From BB31 sp964582525 (GTDB lineage Bacteria > Pseudomonadota > Gammaproteobacteria > Beggiatoales > Beggiatoaceae), in contig CAZOSP010000050.1 of NCBI GenBank assembly GCA_964582525.1, positions 1 through 26,896 of the forward strand: 26,896 nt of DNA, written 5' to 3'. How positions within the stretch are numbered: the stretch's first letter is position 1; the number at the start of each line of letters is the position of its first letter. A program made the position numbers and the translations under genes. Under the pieces are notes generated by a model that saw only the letters and a list, made by a program, of their open reading frames with translations, did no database searches and had not been told where the DNA came from. Shown here in pieces: positions 7,634-15,973 of this stretch.

Positions 7634-8998
7634 ATGCACAAGCGTGTTTTTTTATTAATCTTGATGATGAGTTGGGGCAGTTCTCTGTTTGCCGTGACGG
7701 CTAGTGACGAAGAGCAGAAATTGTATCGTTTAATTAATGAGTATCGTGCAGAAAATGGTTTGTCCGCCATTCCTTTTTCTGTGTCTTTAACCGAAGTGGC
7801 GCAGGCGCATGTGCGTGATTTAGACGCAAATCCGCCGAGCGGCAGTTGTAATATGCACAGTTGGTCAGCTAATGGTAATTGGACAAGCTGTTGCTATACT
7901 CCAGACCATGCACAAGCACAGTGCATGTGGAATAAACCTAAAGAAATCGCCGGTTATCCGGGGAGTGGCTATGAAAATTCGTACATGCACAGCGGCAGCG
8001 CGACGGCTGAAGGGGCTTTAGCGGGTTGGAAAACTACCCCAGGTCATAATACGGTTATCCTCAATCAAAGCATTTGGGCTGATAATACTTGGCAAGCTTT
8101 AGGTGTTGGCATTTATAAGCAATATGCCGTCATTTGGTTTGGCAGCGAAGTCGATCCCAAGGGGACGATTAGCACTGGGGATACGACGACAAAACCCACT
8201 GAACCAACCACCCAACCCACCAGCACCGCTCGCCTGATCAACATCTCCACCCGCGCCAAAGTTAGTAGCGGACAAGATGCCGCAATTGCCGGCTTTGTCC
8301 TCAGCGGCAGCGGCAGCAAGCGCGTTCTCATCAAAGCCCTTGGCGCCAGTATGCAGGATGCGGGCGTAGCAACTCAGCTAGACCCGAGCATAGACCTGTT
8401 CGATATGCGCAACACCAGCGCACCGACACACAGCAATCGCGCTTGGGGTAACGACAGTCGCGCCAATGACGTGCCGCAGCATTTGCGTCCACCGAGAAGC
8501 CAAGAAAGCGCCATACTCTATGACTTGAGTGCAGGGGCTTACACGGCGATAGTCAATCCTGAACAAAACAGCGGCGACGTTGGATTGGTCAGTGTGGATG
8601 AAATCAGTGGCGATGATTCCTTAAAACTGATTAACATCAGCACCCGCGCCTTAGTGGATAGCGGACAAAACAATGCCATTGCAGGCTTTGTGATTCAGGG
8701 CGAAGGTACGCTGAAAGTGTTGATTAAAGCGGCGGGACAGAGCTTGCGCGATGCTGGCATTAACACGTCCTTGGATCCGAAACTGACGTTGGTGGATATG
8801 CAGACCCGCGCTACGCTGGCAGAAAATGATGATTGGGGCAGTCATCCGCGTCTGAGCGAAGTGCCGAGCGCGGTGCGTCCGACTCATTCGCAAGATGCCA
8901 TGCTGGTCATGGATTTGTCCGCTGGGGCTTATACCGCGCTGGTTTCGCCCATGGGGGTTAGTGGCGTTGGTTTAGTCTCGGTGGATTTGTTGCAGTAA
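7634..8998 (+). CDS. Secreted CAP/SCP-domain protein with C-terminal tandem module
   Basis: The ATG at 7634 was chosen because GAGGAGA (7622-7628) lies 5 bp before it; an upstream in-frame start at 7616 has no such site. The product has 454 residues. An N-terminal signal peptide (HKRVFLLILMMSWGSSLFA) is followed by a CAP (SCP/PR-1) domain at about residues 26-170. It shows INEYRAENGLSAIPFS, the histidines in NMHSW and PGHN, YENSY, and WKTTPGHNTVILN, the CAP signature region. Several cysteines (SCN, SCC, QCM) suggest disulfides. A Thr/Pro-rich linker (about 178-197) leads to two homologous modules of about 130 and 126 residues, each starting LINISTRA..(S/D)SGQ and ending LSAGAYTA(I/L)V...GLVSVD. 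The enzymatic or binding role of bacterial CAP proteins is mostly unknown. The tail is identical to that of the next gene. Confidence 0.85.
   Translation: MHKRVFLLILMMSWGSSLFAVTASDEEQKLYRLINEYRAENGLSAIPFSVSLTEVAQAHVRDLDANPPSGSCNMHSWSANGNWTSCCYTPDHAQAQCMWNKPKEIAGYPGSGYENSYMHSGSATAEGALAGWKTTPGHNTVILNQSIWADNTWQALGVGIYKQYAVIWFGSEVDPKGTISTGDTTTKPTEPTTQPTSTARLINISTRAKVSSGQDAAIAGFVLSGSGSKRVLIKALGASMQDAGVATQLDPSIDLFDMRNTSAPTHSNRAWGNDSRANDVPQHLRPPRSQESAILYDLSAGAYTAIVNPEQNSGDVGLVSVDEISGDDSLKLINISTRALVDSGQNNAIAGFVIQGEGTLKVLIKAAGQSLRDAGINTSLDPKLTLVDMQTRATLAENDDWGSHPRLSEVPSAVRPTHSQDAMLVMDLSAGAYTALVSPMGVSGVGLVSVDLLQ
8225..8998 (+). repeat. 774-bp duplicated C-terminal module, copy 1
   Basis: This matches 11443-12216 at a constant offset of 3218 bp. 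By direct reading the first 174 bp differ at 11 bases in 10 codons, all synonymous. The last 600 bp (8399-8998) are identical including the stop codon. The encoded 257-residue tail is therefore the same in both proteins. It contains two internal homologous units. Confidence 0.95.
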
Positions 8999-9000
8999 TA

Positions 9001-9141
9001 GCGGTATTGGTTTGGTAAATAGGCTATCACTTAATTCGCTCTATGTTTTTATATTTTAACGTAAAGCGGATTAAAAAAGTGTGAATGTCGCCTTTTTCAA
9101 GGATGGCGTTTCTTTAGAACTGCGTAAGCGAGGAGAACATC
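9001..9141. other. Short intergenic region with eroded hairpin repeat
   Basis: 9018-9042 resembles 12250-12274 (about 21 of 25 positions), the right arm of the hairpin that follows the second module copy. GTAAAGCGGATTAA at 9061-9074 is the exact complement of part of that arm, so TTAATTCGCTCTATG (9031-9045) and this segment form an imperfect inverted repeat. Then 9103-9144 repeats the leader of the first secreted gene (7596-7636), with about 32 of 42 positions alike, including the GAGGAGA ribosome site. Confidence 0.55.
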
Positions 9142-12100
9142 ATGCGCAAGTGCATTTTTTTATTAGCTTTTTTTATACACCCCCTCTGGGTTGTAGCTTT
9201 ACCTAGTCTGAATATCTATCAATTTACACCTACATCAAACAAAACATTGCCGGGAAACAGTACGGAAAATCGACCTTCCGCCTATGGTTGTACTGGCGGT
9301 TTTAACACAAATGATCAAATTGGGCATTTATCCTTAATTGTCCAATTTTATCAAAATGGGTGCTATACCGATGGTCGTTATAATCATAATCAATATTTAG
9401 TTGAGGAAGGCTCATTAATCGGCAGTAATGGTGGTAATTTTACTGCTTACAGAATCCATGAACCTAGTCATAAAGCAAGTAATTTTCTTGCTTCTCAACA
9501 TAGTATCTATTATCAGTTTCCAAGCAAAGAAGATTACGCTATCTATGAGTTATCAGGCAGCACATTAAATAAAATTACAACAGTATCAGCTACTTCGATA
9601 AATACCACAACTTTTGTTCCTGTTAATGATCTTTCAGCTAGCACTATTGAAGGTTCTCGTACCTTTGTGTTTGTTCCTGCGATGCAAAAACTCAGTGTTT
9701 TTAGCACGTTAGACAATGGTGTAGAGGGTGCGCAACTTAAAACTACAGTACTTGGTAATGTGCTGAAATATCGTTACCCTGTCAATAACGTACCTTTTGA
9801 CACACGCCTAGATTTTACAGGCAGTCCAAATACTTGGAGCAATGTATATGCGTTGACCAAGCAATTTTTTCTGTTACCCAATAACAATAATCTTGGTATG
9901 TTATGGCAAGATCAAAACAATGCCGCTCTTTATCTCACTTGGATGGGGACGGATTTGCAATCGCCGCATACCGTTTCGTTGCCAAATAACAGTAACGAAG
10001 ATTTAGCTGCCGTTACACATGACGGTGCAGGCGGTATTTTTTATCTTACGATTCAAGAAGGTTCTGGCACAGATACAGAAATAGCACGTACTGCAACGCT
10101 TTATGTGGTTAATCAAAGCGGTCAATTGCTTCGTAAAAAAAGCCTAGATACTTCACGTAATGCTCTGAATATGGTGACTTTTACTCATAATAATGCAGCA
10201 GACTTACATTATCTAAACGGCAAATTAGGCTTAATGCTCGCTCGTCAAATGCACCGAGGCAATGATGGACTCAATCACCAAGGCGCAATAGCTGTCGTTT
10301 TTGATGCGAGTAGCCTTAATATGCTGCGGAATTTAGGGCAAACTTCAGGTCATTCGCTTGATAACATCCTACTAACGGGCAACAGCCAGGGCGAATTTCT
10401 GGGTTTGGATTTAGGTGATAATTATCCGCGTGGTGTGAATTTACATAAGTTTAGCGATGCCAGTAAACGCTCTCGAGTGGTCTATACCTTCAAAACTGAA
10501 CATGGTCAATCCGCAAATAGTCCGGCTGGTGCGGTTTATCCCATGTACACCAACATCAGTAATGGCTCAAAAACTTACTACCAATGGTCAAACGATAACC
10601 GAATGTACTCAGAGTTAGGCGGTGTTATCGAAACTGACAAAGGTTATGTCGTGATTTTTGCGGGCGAAGCTGCTAATGGTCGCGCTTTAGATAACAGCCG
10701 CGTTGGTAAGTATTTAAATGATCCACGTAATATCGGCATGGTATTAGTGCGCAAAGATTTTGAAAATGCTTCAGGGTCTGGCAATGAAGTGTCTGATGAT
10801 CTGATATTGACTTCGGGACTCACTGAAAGCGGTGGTTTTTACACGTTTAATGGTACTTGGTCAGCACAACGTAATAAAGGCGTTGTGTGGTTGACTAACT
10901 ATCAAAATTCAGCTTCAGAAAATGCCAGCCGCCTTAAGGCTGTACCACTAACTGATGGCAACATTATGGTGTTATGGGAAAAATGGACAGCCTCTAACTA
11001 TGTCAATAGCTACGCAATGAAAATCACAGACACGGGTAACATCATTACGCCTCCTGCGGAACTAGGCGAAATGGTACGCCTCAATCGTACAGACGATCCA
11101 CTGGTCATCAATAATGCGGTTTATCTCGCTGCGGGGGATAAAAACGATAAAAAATTAGAGCTTATAGTCATTAATCCTGATACACCTAGCCAGCAGCCCA
11201 ACTATACACTTAATCTTAGTATAAATGGTTCTGGTACAGTTAGTAGCAACCCCGCTGGCATTCATTGCAGCACCACATGTAGCGCAAGCTACTCTGCCAA
11301 TAACAGTGTCAGTTTGACAGCCATAGCTACGAATGGCTATCGATTCAGTAGTTGGGGTGGGGCTTGTGGTGGTTCAGCCGCAACCATTACTCTAACCATG
11401 ACGGCTGCCAAAAATTGTAGTGCAACATTCACAAATTCAACCACCGCTCGCCTGATCAACATCTCCACCCGCGCCAAAGTCAGCAGCGGACAAGATGCCG
11501 CGATTGCCGGCTTTGTCCTCAGCGGCAGCGGCAGCAAACGCGTTCTCATCAAAGCTCTTGGCGCCAGTATGCAGGATGCGGGAGTGGCAACTCAGCTAGA
11601 CCCCAGCATTGACTTATTCGATATGCGCAACACCAGCGCACCGACACACAGCAATCGCGCTTGGGGTAACGACAGTCGCGCCAATGACGTGCCGCAGCAT
11701 TTGCGTCCACCGAGAAGCCAAGAAAGCGCCATACTCTATGACTTGAGTGCAGGGGCTTACACGGCGATAGTCAATCCTGAACAAAACAGCGGCGACGTTG
11801 GATTGGTCAGTGTGGATGAAATCAGTGGCGATGATTCCTTAAAACTGATTAACATCAGCACCCGCGCCTTAGTGGATAGCGGACAAAACAATGCCATTGC
11901 AGGCTTTGTGATTCAGGGCGAAGGTACGCTGAAAGTGTTGATTAAAGCGGCGGGACAGAGCTTGCGCGATGCTGGCATTAACACGTCCTTGGATCCGAAA
12001 CTGACGTTGGTGGATATGCAGACCCGCGCTACGCTGGCAGAAAATGATGATTGGGGCAGTCATCCGCGTCTGAGCGAAGTGCCGAGCGCGGTGCGTCCGA

Positions 12101-12216
12101 CTCATTCGCAAGATGCCATGCTGGTCATGGATTTGTCCGCTGGGGCTTATACCGCGCTGGTTTCGCCCATGGGGGTTAGTGGCGTTGGTTTAGTCTCGGT
12201 GGATTTGTTGCAGTAA
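9142..12216 (+). CDS. Large secreted protein: unknown beta-rich body, InlB-like repeat, tandem tail module
   Basis: The product has 1024 residues. GAGGAGA precedes the ATG, and a signal peptide (RKCIFLLAFFIHPLWVVA) directs export. Residues about 20-686 are rich in Asn/Ser/Thr and short beta-like segments (for example VIETDKGYVVIFAGEA, DGNIMVLWEKW), suggesting a beta-propeller, but I recognise no family. Residues about 687-766 (LNLSINGSGTVSSNP, CSTTCSASYSANNSVSLTA, FSSWGGACGG) match the divergent InlB B-repeat type found in bacterial surface proteins. From residue 768 the last 257 residues are identical to those of the preceding CAP protein. The body is clearly more AT-rich than the tail, so the gene is a composite. 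The InlB-like repeat suggests a surface or adhesive role, by inference only. Confidence 0.8.
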   Translation: MRKCIFLLAFFIHPLWVVALPSLNIYQFTPTSNKTLPGNSTENRPSAYGCTGGFNTNDQIGHLSLIVQFYQNGCYTDGRYNHNQYLVEEGSLIGSNGGNFTAYRIHEPSHKASNFLASQHSIYYQFPSKEDYAIYELSGSTLNKITTVSATSINTTTFVPVNDLSASTIEGSRTFVFVPAMQKLSVFSTLDNGVEGAQLKTTVLGNVLKYRYPVNNVPFDTRLDFTGSPNTWSNVYALTKQFFLLPNNNNLGMLWQDQNNAALYLTWMGTDLQSPHTVSLPNNSNEDLAAVTHDGAGGIFYLTIQEGSGTDTEIARTATLYVVNQSGQLLRKKSLDTSRNALNMVTFTHNNAADLHYLNGKLGLMLARQMHRGNDGLNHQGAIAVVFDASSLNMLRNLGQTSGHSLDNILLTGNSQGEFLGLDLGDNYPRGVNLHKFSDASKRSRVVYTFKTEHGQSANSPAGAVYPMYTNISNGSKTYYQWSNDNRMYSELGGVIETDKGYVVIFAGEAANGRALDNSRVGKYLNDPRNIGMVLVRKDFENASGSGNEVSDDLILTSGLTESGGFYTFNGTWSAQRNKGVVWLTNYQNSASENASRLKAVPLTDGNIMVLWEKWTASNYVNSYAMKITDTGNIITPPAELGEMVRLNRTDDPLVINNAVYLAAGDKNDKKLELIVINPDTPSQQPNYTLNLSINGSGTVSSNPAGIHCSTTCSASYSANNSVSLTAIATNGYRFSSWGGACGGSAATITLTMTAAKNCSATFTNSTTARLINISTRAKVSSGQDAAIAGFVLSGSGSKRVLIKALGASMQDAGVATQLDPSIDLFDMRNTSAPTHSNRAWGNDSRANDVPQHLRPPRSQESAILYDLSAGAYTAIVNPEQNSGDVGLVSVDEISGDDSLKLINISTRALVDSGQNNAIAGFVIQGEGTLKVLIKAAGQSLRDAGINTSLDPKLTLVDMQTRATLAENDDWGSHPRLSEVPSAVRPTHSQDAMLVMDLSAGAYTALVSPMGVSGVGLVSVDLLQ
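11443..12216 (+). repeat. 774-bp duplicated C-terminal module, copy 2
   Basis: This is the partner of 8225-8998. Base differences are confined to the first 174 bp and are all silent; the remaining 600 bp are identical. The sharp boundary between a diverged and an identical part is what a recent gene-conversion tract would leave. Confidence 0.95.
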
Positions 12217-12231
12217 ACCCTTAGCGATTTG

Positions 12232-12271
12232 GCGGATTGGCGATAGGCGAATAGGCTATCGCTTAATCCGC
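12232..12271. repeat. Double-stem hairpin between secreted-protein gene and batA-like gene
   Basis: GCGGATT (12232-12238) pairs with AATCCGC (12265-12271), and inside it GCGATAG (12240-12246) pairs with CTATCGC (12256-12262), leaving a 9-nt loop. There is no T-run after it. It looks like a REP-type element. A degraded relative follows the first module copy (9018-9042), so it probably travelled with the duplication. Confidence 0.65.
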
Positions 12272-12295
12272 TTTACCATTTTTTACATGATTATC

Positions 12296-13309
12296 ATGCT
12301 TGAATTTCTCGCCCCTTGGGCATTCTTTTTTATCGTTTTACCGCCGCTGTTCTGGTGGCTGTTGCCGCCCGCCAAAAGTCAAGCCAGCAGTGCCTTGCGT
12401 GTGCCTTTTTATGCGGAACTGGAAAAATTCAGCGGACCAACGCAAGGCGCGCAGGCACTGGGACAGCGTTGGCTGGTCGCGCTTGCCGCTTTGATTTATT
12501 TGCTGTTATTACTGGCAGCCACCCGTCCGCAATGGCTTGGCGAGCCGATAGAAATTCCGGTCAGCGGGCGGGATTTGATGTTGGCAGTGGATTTGTCCGG
12601 CAGTATGGAACAAACCGATTTGCAGATTAACGGACAAGCGGTGGATCGCCTGAGTGTGGTGAAAGCAGTGTTGAGCGAATTTATTGAACGTCGCGAGGGT
12701 GATCGTCTGGGCTTGATTCTGTTTGGCGAACAGGCGTATCTGCAAACCCCGCTGACCTTTGACCGCACAACAGTCAAAACCATGTTGCAAGAATCTGAAA
12801 TTGGTTTAGCGGGTCAAAAAACCGCCATAGGTGACGCGATTGGGCTGGGGGTGAAACGCTTGCGCGAGCGTCCCGCCGACCATCGGGTGTTGATTTTACT
12901 TACCGACGGCGCAAATAACGCGGGGGCTTTGCAGCCCGATAAAGCCGCCGAACTCGCTGCACAGGCGGGGGTGAAAATCTACAGCATCGGCGTGGGTGCG
13001 TCACACATGCAGGTACGCAGTTTTTTTGGGCAAACCCAAACCGTCAACCCGTCCCGTGATTTAGACGAGAAAACCTTGCAACAGGTCGCGGAAAAAACCG
13101 CCGGACGTTATTTTCGCGCCCGCGATACACAGGAATTAGAGCAGATTTATCAATTGCTGGATGAACTTGAACCGGTTGAAGTGGAAGCTGAGGTGTTTCG
13201 TCCCACTACCCCCTTGTACCCTTATCCTTTAGGCTTGGCTTTGCTGCTTTCCATGTTGTTAGCAGTGCGTCATTATTATTTAACTCTTGGCGGCCAGGCG
13301 AGGCTGTAG
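12296..13309 (+). CDS. BatA-like VWA-domain membrane protein
   Basis: This is an aerotolerance/Bat-type protein with a von Willebrand factor A domain exposed at the membrane. The start MLEFLAPWAFFF at ATG 12296 resembles family N-termini; an in-frame ATG at 12287 is also possible, and neither has a good ribosome site. A transmembrane helix at the N-terminus, a second (LVALAALIYLLLLLAA) before the VWA domain and a third near the C-terminus (LGLALLLSMLLAVR) frame the fold. The metal-ion site DLSGSM (D-x-S-x-S, about residues 102-106 from 12287) and LLTDGANNAG are intact, and LFGEQAYLQTPLT is typical. BatB, BatD, MoxR and DUF58 partners are absent from the window. The 3' end overlaps the convergent glycosyltransferase gene by 34 bp. 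Confidence 0.88.
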   Translation: MLEFLAPWAFFFIVLPPLFWWLLPPAKSQASSALRVPFYAELEKFSGPTQGAQALGQRWLVALAALIYLLLLLAATRPQWLGEPIEIPVSGRDLMLAVDLSGSMEQTDLQINGQAVDRLSVVKAVLSEFIERREGDRLGLILFGEQAYLQTPLTFDRTTVKTMLQESEIGLAGQKTAIGDAIGLGVKRLRERPADHRVLILLTDGANNAGALQPDKAAELAAQAGVKIYSIGVGASHMQVRSFFGQTQTVNPSRDLDEKTLQQVAEKTAGRYFRARDTQELEQIYQLLDELEPVEVEAEVFRPTTPLYPYPLGLALLLSMLLAVRHYYLTLGGQARL

Positions 13310-15276
13310 TCTTCGTATTGAATGGTCAAATTAGGGCTGTAATAAGGATCGATTTGTAAAAAGTCGCCCCAGCGTTTGCGCATGAAGGCGATTTCTTTTT
13401 GTAATTGGCGGTATTTTTTGGCGGTATCGTCAGCACCGCGACTGGCGGATTCCAGATGGTAAAGCTCGGCGTGTGGTGTCCACAGAATGCGATAACCGGC
13501 TTGGCGCAGACGCAGGCATAAGTCCACATCATTAAACGCAACTTTGAGTTTTTCGTCAAAACCACCGATTTCTGCAAAGACTGATTTGCGCAACACTAAA
13601 CAGGCGGCAGTCACCGCGCCTATGTTTTGCGTCACAAAAGGTCGCCACTGATACGCTGGAGCTTCGCGCAGAACATGCTTGAAACCATGCCCCGCCAAGC
13701 CGCCTAAACCAGTAACCACGCCCGCATGTTGCAGGGTATCACCTGCGTAATAGAGTTTCGCCCCCACCGCGCCAATGTCGTGCCGCAGGGCGTGACTGAC
13801 CATTTCTTGAAGCCAATCTTTGTGCTGCATTTTTAAGTCATTATTCAGCAATGCCAGCAGTTCGCCCTGCGCCTGTTTCGCACCTAAATTATTTAATTGC
13901 GAATAATTAAAAGGTGCGTCGTGACGAATCACCTGAAAGCTGGGTTGCTGTTGATCCATAGTGTGCAGATAGGCGCGTGTCTCGCTGTCTTGGCTGCCGT
14001 TATCAAGAACGATAATTTCCAGATTGGCATAATCAGTTTGGTAGAGCAAACCATCTACAGTCGCCATTAATAATTCCAGCTTGTCGCGGGTAGGAATAAT
14101 CACGCTGACCAGCGGCAGATTGTCGGGCAGCGGATAACGCACGCGCAGGTGTTGGGTGGCGGTGATGGCAACGCGAATGTGCGGATTTTGTTGCTGCACA
14201 TAGGCTTGCACAGCCGCTTGCTGCACGCTTGCGTCGCGTGTTTGTGGCTGCGCGTGATACAGCACACGCGGAATATGAACAATATTGTCCGTGTTGCGTT
14301 GTTGCAGCAGGCGCAGGGTTAATTCATAACTTTCCCAGCGCGGATACGCCGCGCTGAATCCGCCCGCTTCCTTGATAGCTTGCAAACTGTGCAGCATCCC
14401 GCGCTGCAAGTAATCTTGCGCCAGCAATAAATCAGGATTCCAGTCGGGCTTAAAATGCGGATCATAACGATGCCACTGCTTATCCAACCGGTCTTCGTCA
14501 CTGTAAATCAGCCACGCCCGTGAATGTTCTTGCGCAGCTTGTGCGACATAATGCAAGGCACATTGATGCAGCATATCGCCAAGCTGCAAACACATCACAT
14601 AATGGGCATCTTGTTCTCGCTGCAACAGCACATTTAAGCGTTCAGACAGGGGTGATTCTGGCGCGCAGGAAACACAATGAATACGCTCACCGTTGAGAAA
14701 ATCCAGCCCTTCGAGTCGCGCCTGCGGGGCGATCACATACAGCGTCCAAAGAGGATAAATCTGTCGCACCACTGAGGCGACAGTTTTTTGCAAAGCAGCA
14801 CGCTCATACTCATCTGGCAACACCAACAACAGTATGAATTGCTGTTCCCAGTTTTCCTGCGCAAGGTGCATTTCATCCAATTCTTCCGCTGTAGGGCGAT
14901 CAAACTCAGACAGCCATTGATGATATTCAGCGCTATCATGCCAAGGCGTGTAAGACATCAGCCTGCCTTGCTGGCGATAAGGCAGCAAATGATTTTTTTT
15001 CCACGCCTCAATGCTGCGATTCACCCGTGCTACATGATCTCGTGCGGTCGGACCCACTGGGCGGCGCAATAGTTTGAGAATTTGTCGGGTAATGCTATCG
15101 CCAACCCGCCAGCTAAAAGACGCATACACATCGCGGATGTCGCGCTGCAACTGCGAAAGCCATTGCAGCAGGCGATACACTTCCGCTTCGCGCTCGTTAA
15201 GCTGCTCGCGTAATTGCTGGTTTTCCGCCATTAAACGGTGGATTTGCCGATTAAGAGGGTCATTAGGGTTTGACAT
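13276..15276 (-). CDS. Tandem-domain family 2 glycosyltransferase with N-terminal coiled coil
   Basis: The 666 residues probably build or cap an exported surface glycan. Residues about 8-50 form a heptad-like helix (RLMAENQQLREQLNEREAEVYRL). Residues about 147-345 form a first GT-A-like domain with IYSDEDRLD (DED at 260-262) and PHFKPDWNPDLLLAQDY, a stretch seen in rhamnan or O-antigen transferases. Residues 389 to about 610 form a canonical GT2 domain: LVSVIIPTRDK, IIVLDNGSQD, LLNNDL as the metal-binding site, and FNDVDLCLRLRQAG as the catalytic-base region. Its start lies inside the end of the ABC ATPase gene (14-bp overlap), so it belongs to the exporter operon. The acceptor and sugar cannot be deduced. 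Confidence 0.87.
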   Translation of the reverse strand: MSNPNDPLNRQIHRLMAENQQLREQLNEREAEVYRLLQWLSQLQRDIRDVYASFSWRVGDSITRQILKLLRRPVGPTARDHVARVNRSIEAWKKNHLLPYRQQGRLMSYTPWHDSAEYHQWLSEFDRPTAEELDEMHLAQENWEQQFILLLVLPDEYERAALQKTVASVVRQIYPLWTLYVIAPQARLEGLDFLNGERIHCVSCAPESPLSERLNVLLQREQDAHYVMCLQLGDMLHQCALHYVAQAAQEHSRAWLIYSDEDRLDKQWHRYDPHFKPDWNPDLLLAQDYLQRGMLHSLQAIKEAGGFSAAYPRWESYELTLRLLQQRNTDNIVHIPRVLYHAQPQTRDASVQQAAVQAYVQQQNPHIRVAITATQHLRVRYPLPDNLPLVSVIIPTRDKLELLMATVDGLLYQTDYANLEIIVLDNGSQDSETRAYLHTMDQQQPSFQVIRHDAPFNYSQLNNLGAKQAQGELLALLNNDLKMQHKDWLQEMVSHALRHDIGAVGAKLYYAGDTLQHAGVVTGLGGLAGHGFKHVLREAPAYQWRPFVTQNIGAVTAACLVLRKSVFAEIGGFDEKLKVAFNDVDLCLRLRQAGYRILWTPHAELYHLESASRGADDTAKKYRQLQKEIAFMRKRWGDFLQIDPYYSPNLTIQYEDYSLAWPPRVK

Positions 15277-15973
15277 CGAGTTGCAGCACCTTATGATATT
15301 CCGTCAACACTTGATGCGGTGTGCCTTCAATCTGGCTCACACCCTGTTCAATCCACACCGCACGGTCGCAAAGCTCATGGATAACCTGCCCATTGTGCGA
15401 AACAAACACCACCGTCTTATTGGCTTTAATGCGCTCTTTCATCGCCTGGGTGGATTTTTGATTAAATTCCACGTCGCCCACGCCCAGCACCTCATCCACC
15501 AGCAAAATATCCGGATCAGCCTGAAATGCCACAGAAAAACCCAAGCGCGCCATCATGCCCGAAGAATAAGTGTGAATCGGACGCTCAAAAAAATCGCCAA
15601 GTTCCGAAAATTCTTTAATATTTTCCAATTTTGATTGAATGAATTGACGCTTCAAACCCAACAGCATACCGCTCAAAACCGCATTTTCGCGTCCGCTCAA
15701 ATAGGGAATAAAGCCCAACCTCAAAGACAACAAGGAAATCCGACAATTTGCTCTCTGCAAGCTGCCGCGATCTGGTTTAATCAGCCCCGCCATGAGCCGC
15801 AACAAAGTGCTTTTACCCGCACCATTACGCCCAATCACGCCGAGCGTCTCGCCCGCATACAAATCAAACGACACCTCTTGCAACGCCCAAAAAGCCGAGC
15901 CAAACAGCCCACGATGTTGACGATAGGCTACGCCAACCTGATGCAAAGACATGATAGGAGAAGAATCAGACAT
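15263..15973 (-). CDS. ABC transporter ATP-binding protein, polysaccharide export (Wzt/KpsT-like, short form)
   Basis: This is the ATPase of an ABC-2 type exporter for lipid-linked O-antigen, capsule or teichoic-acid-like polymers. The 236 residues contain Walker A GRNGAGKST (48-56), signature YSSGMMARLGFS (about 136-147), Walker B ILLVDEVLGVGD (156-167) and the switch histidine in FVSHN (193). GFIPYLSGRENA (about 88-98) corresponds to the segment typical of polysaccharide exporters. The C-terminal carbohydrate-binding domain found in long Wzt proteins is absent, which makes it resemble KpsT or the short Wzt class whose export does not need a recognised chain terminus. The ATG overlaps the permease stop by one base (TAATG), and the glycosyltransferase gene overlaps its end. 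Confidence 0.93.
   Translation of the reverse strand: MSDSSPIMSLHQVGVAYRQHRGLFGSAFWALQEVSFDLYAGETLGVIGRNGAGKSTLLRLMAGLIKPDRGSLQRANCRISLLSLRLGFIPYLSGRENAVLSGMLLGLKRQFIQSKLENIKEFSELGDFFERPIHTYSSGMMARLGFSVAFQADPDILLVDEVLGVGDVEFNQKSTQAMKERIKANKTVVFVSHNGQVIHELCDRAVWIEQGVSQIEGTPHQVLTEYHKVLQLDVKP

Noticed and set aside
8651..8893. Antisense frame that recurs unchanged at 11869-12111
   Set aside because: Its conservation is fully explained by the duplicated coding module on the plus strand.
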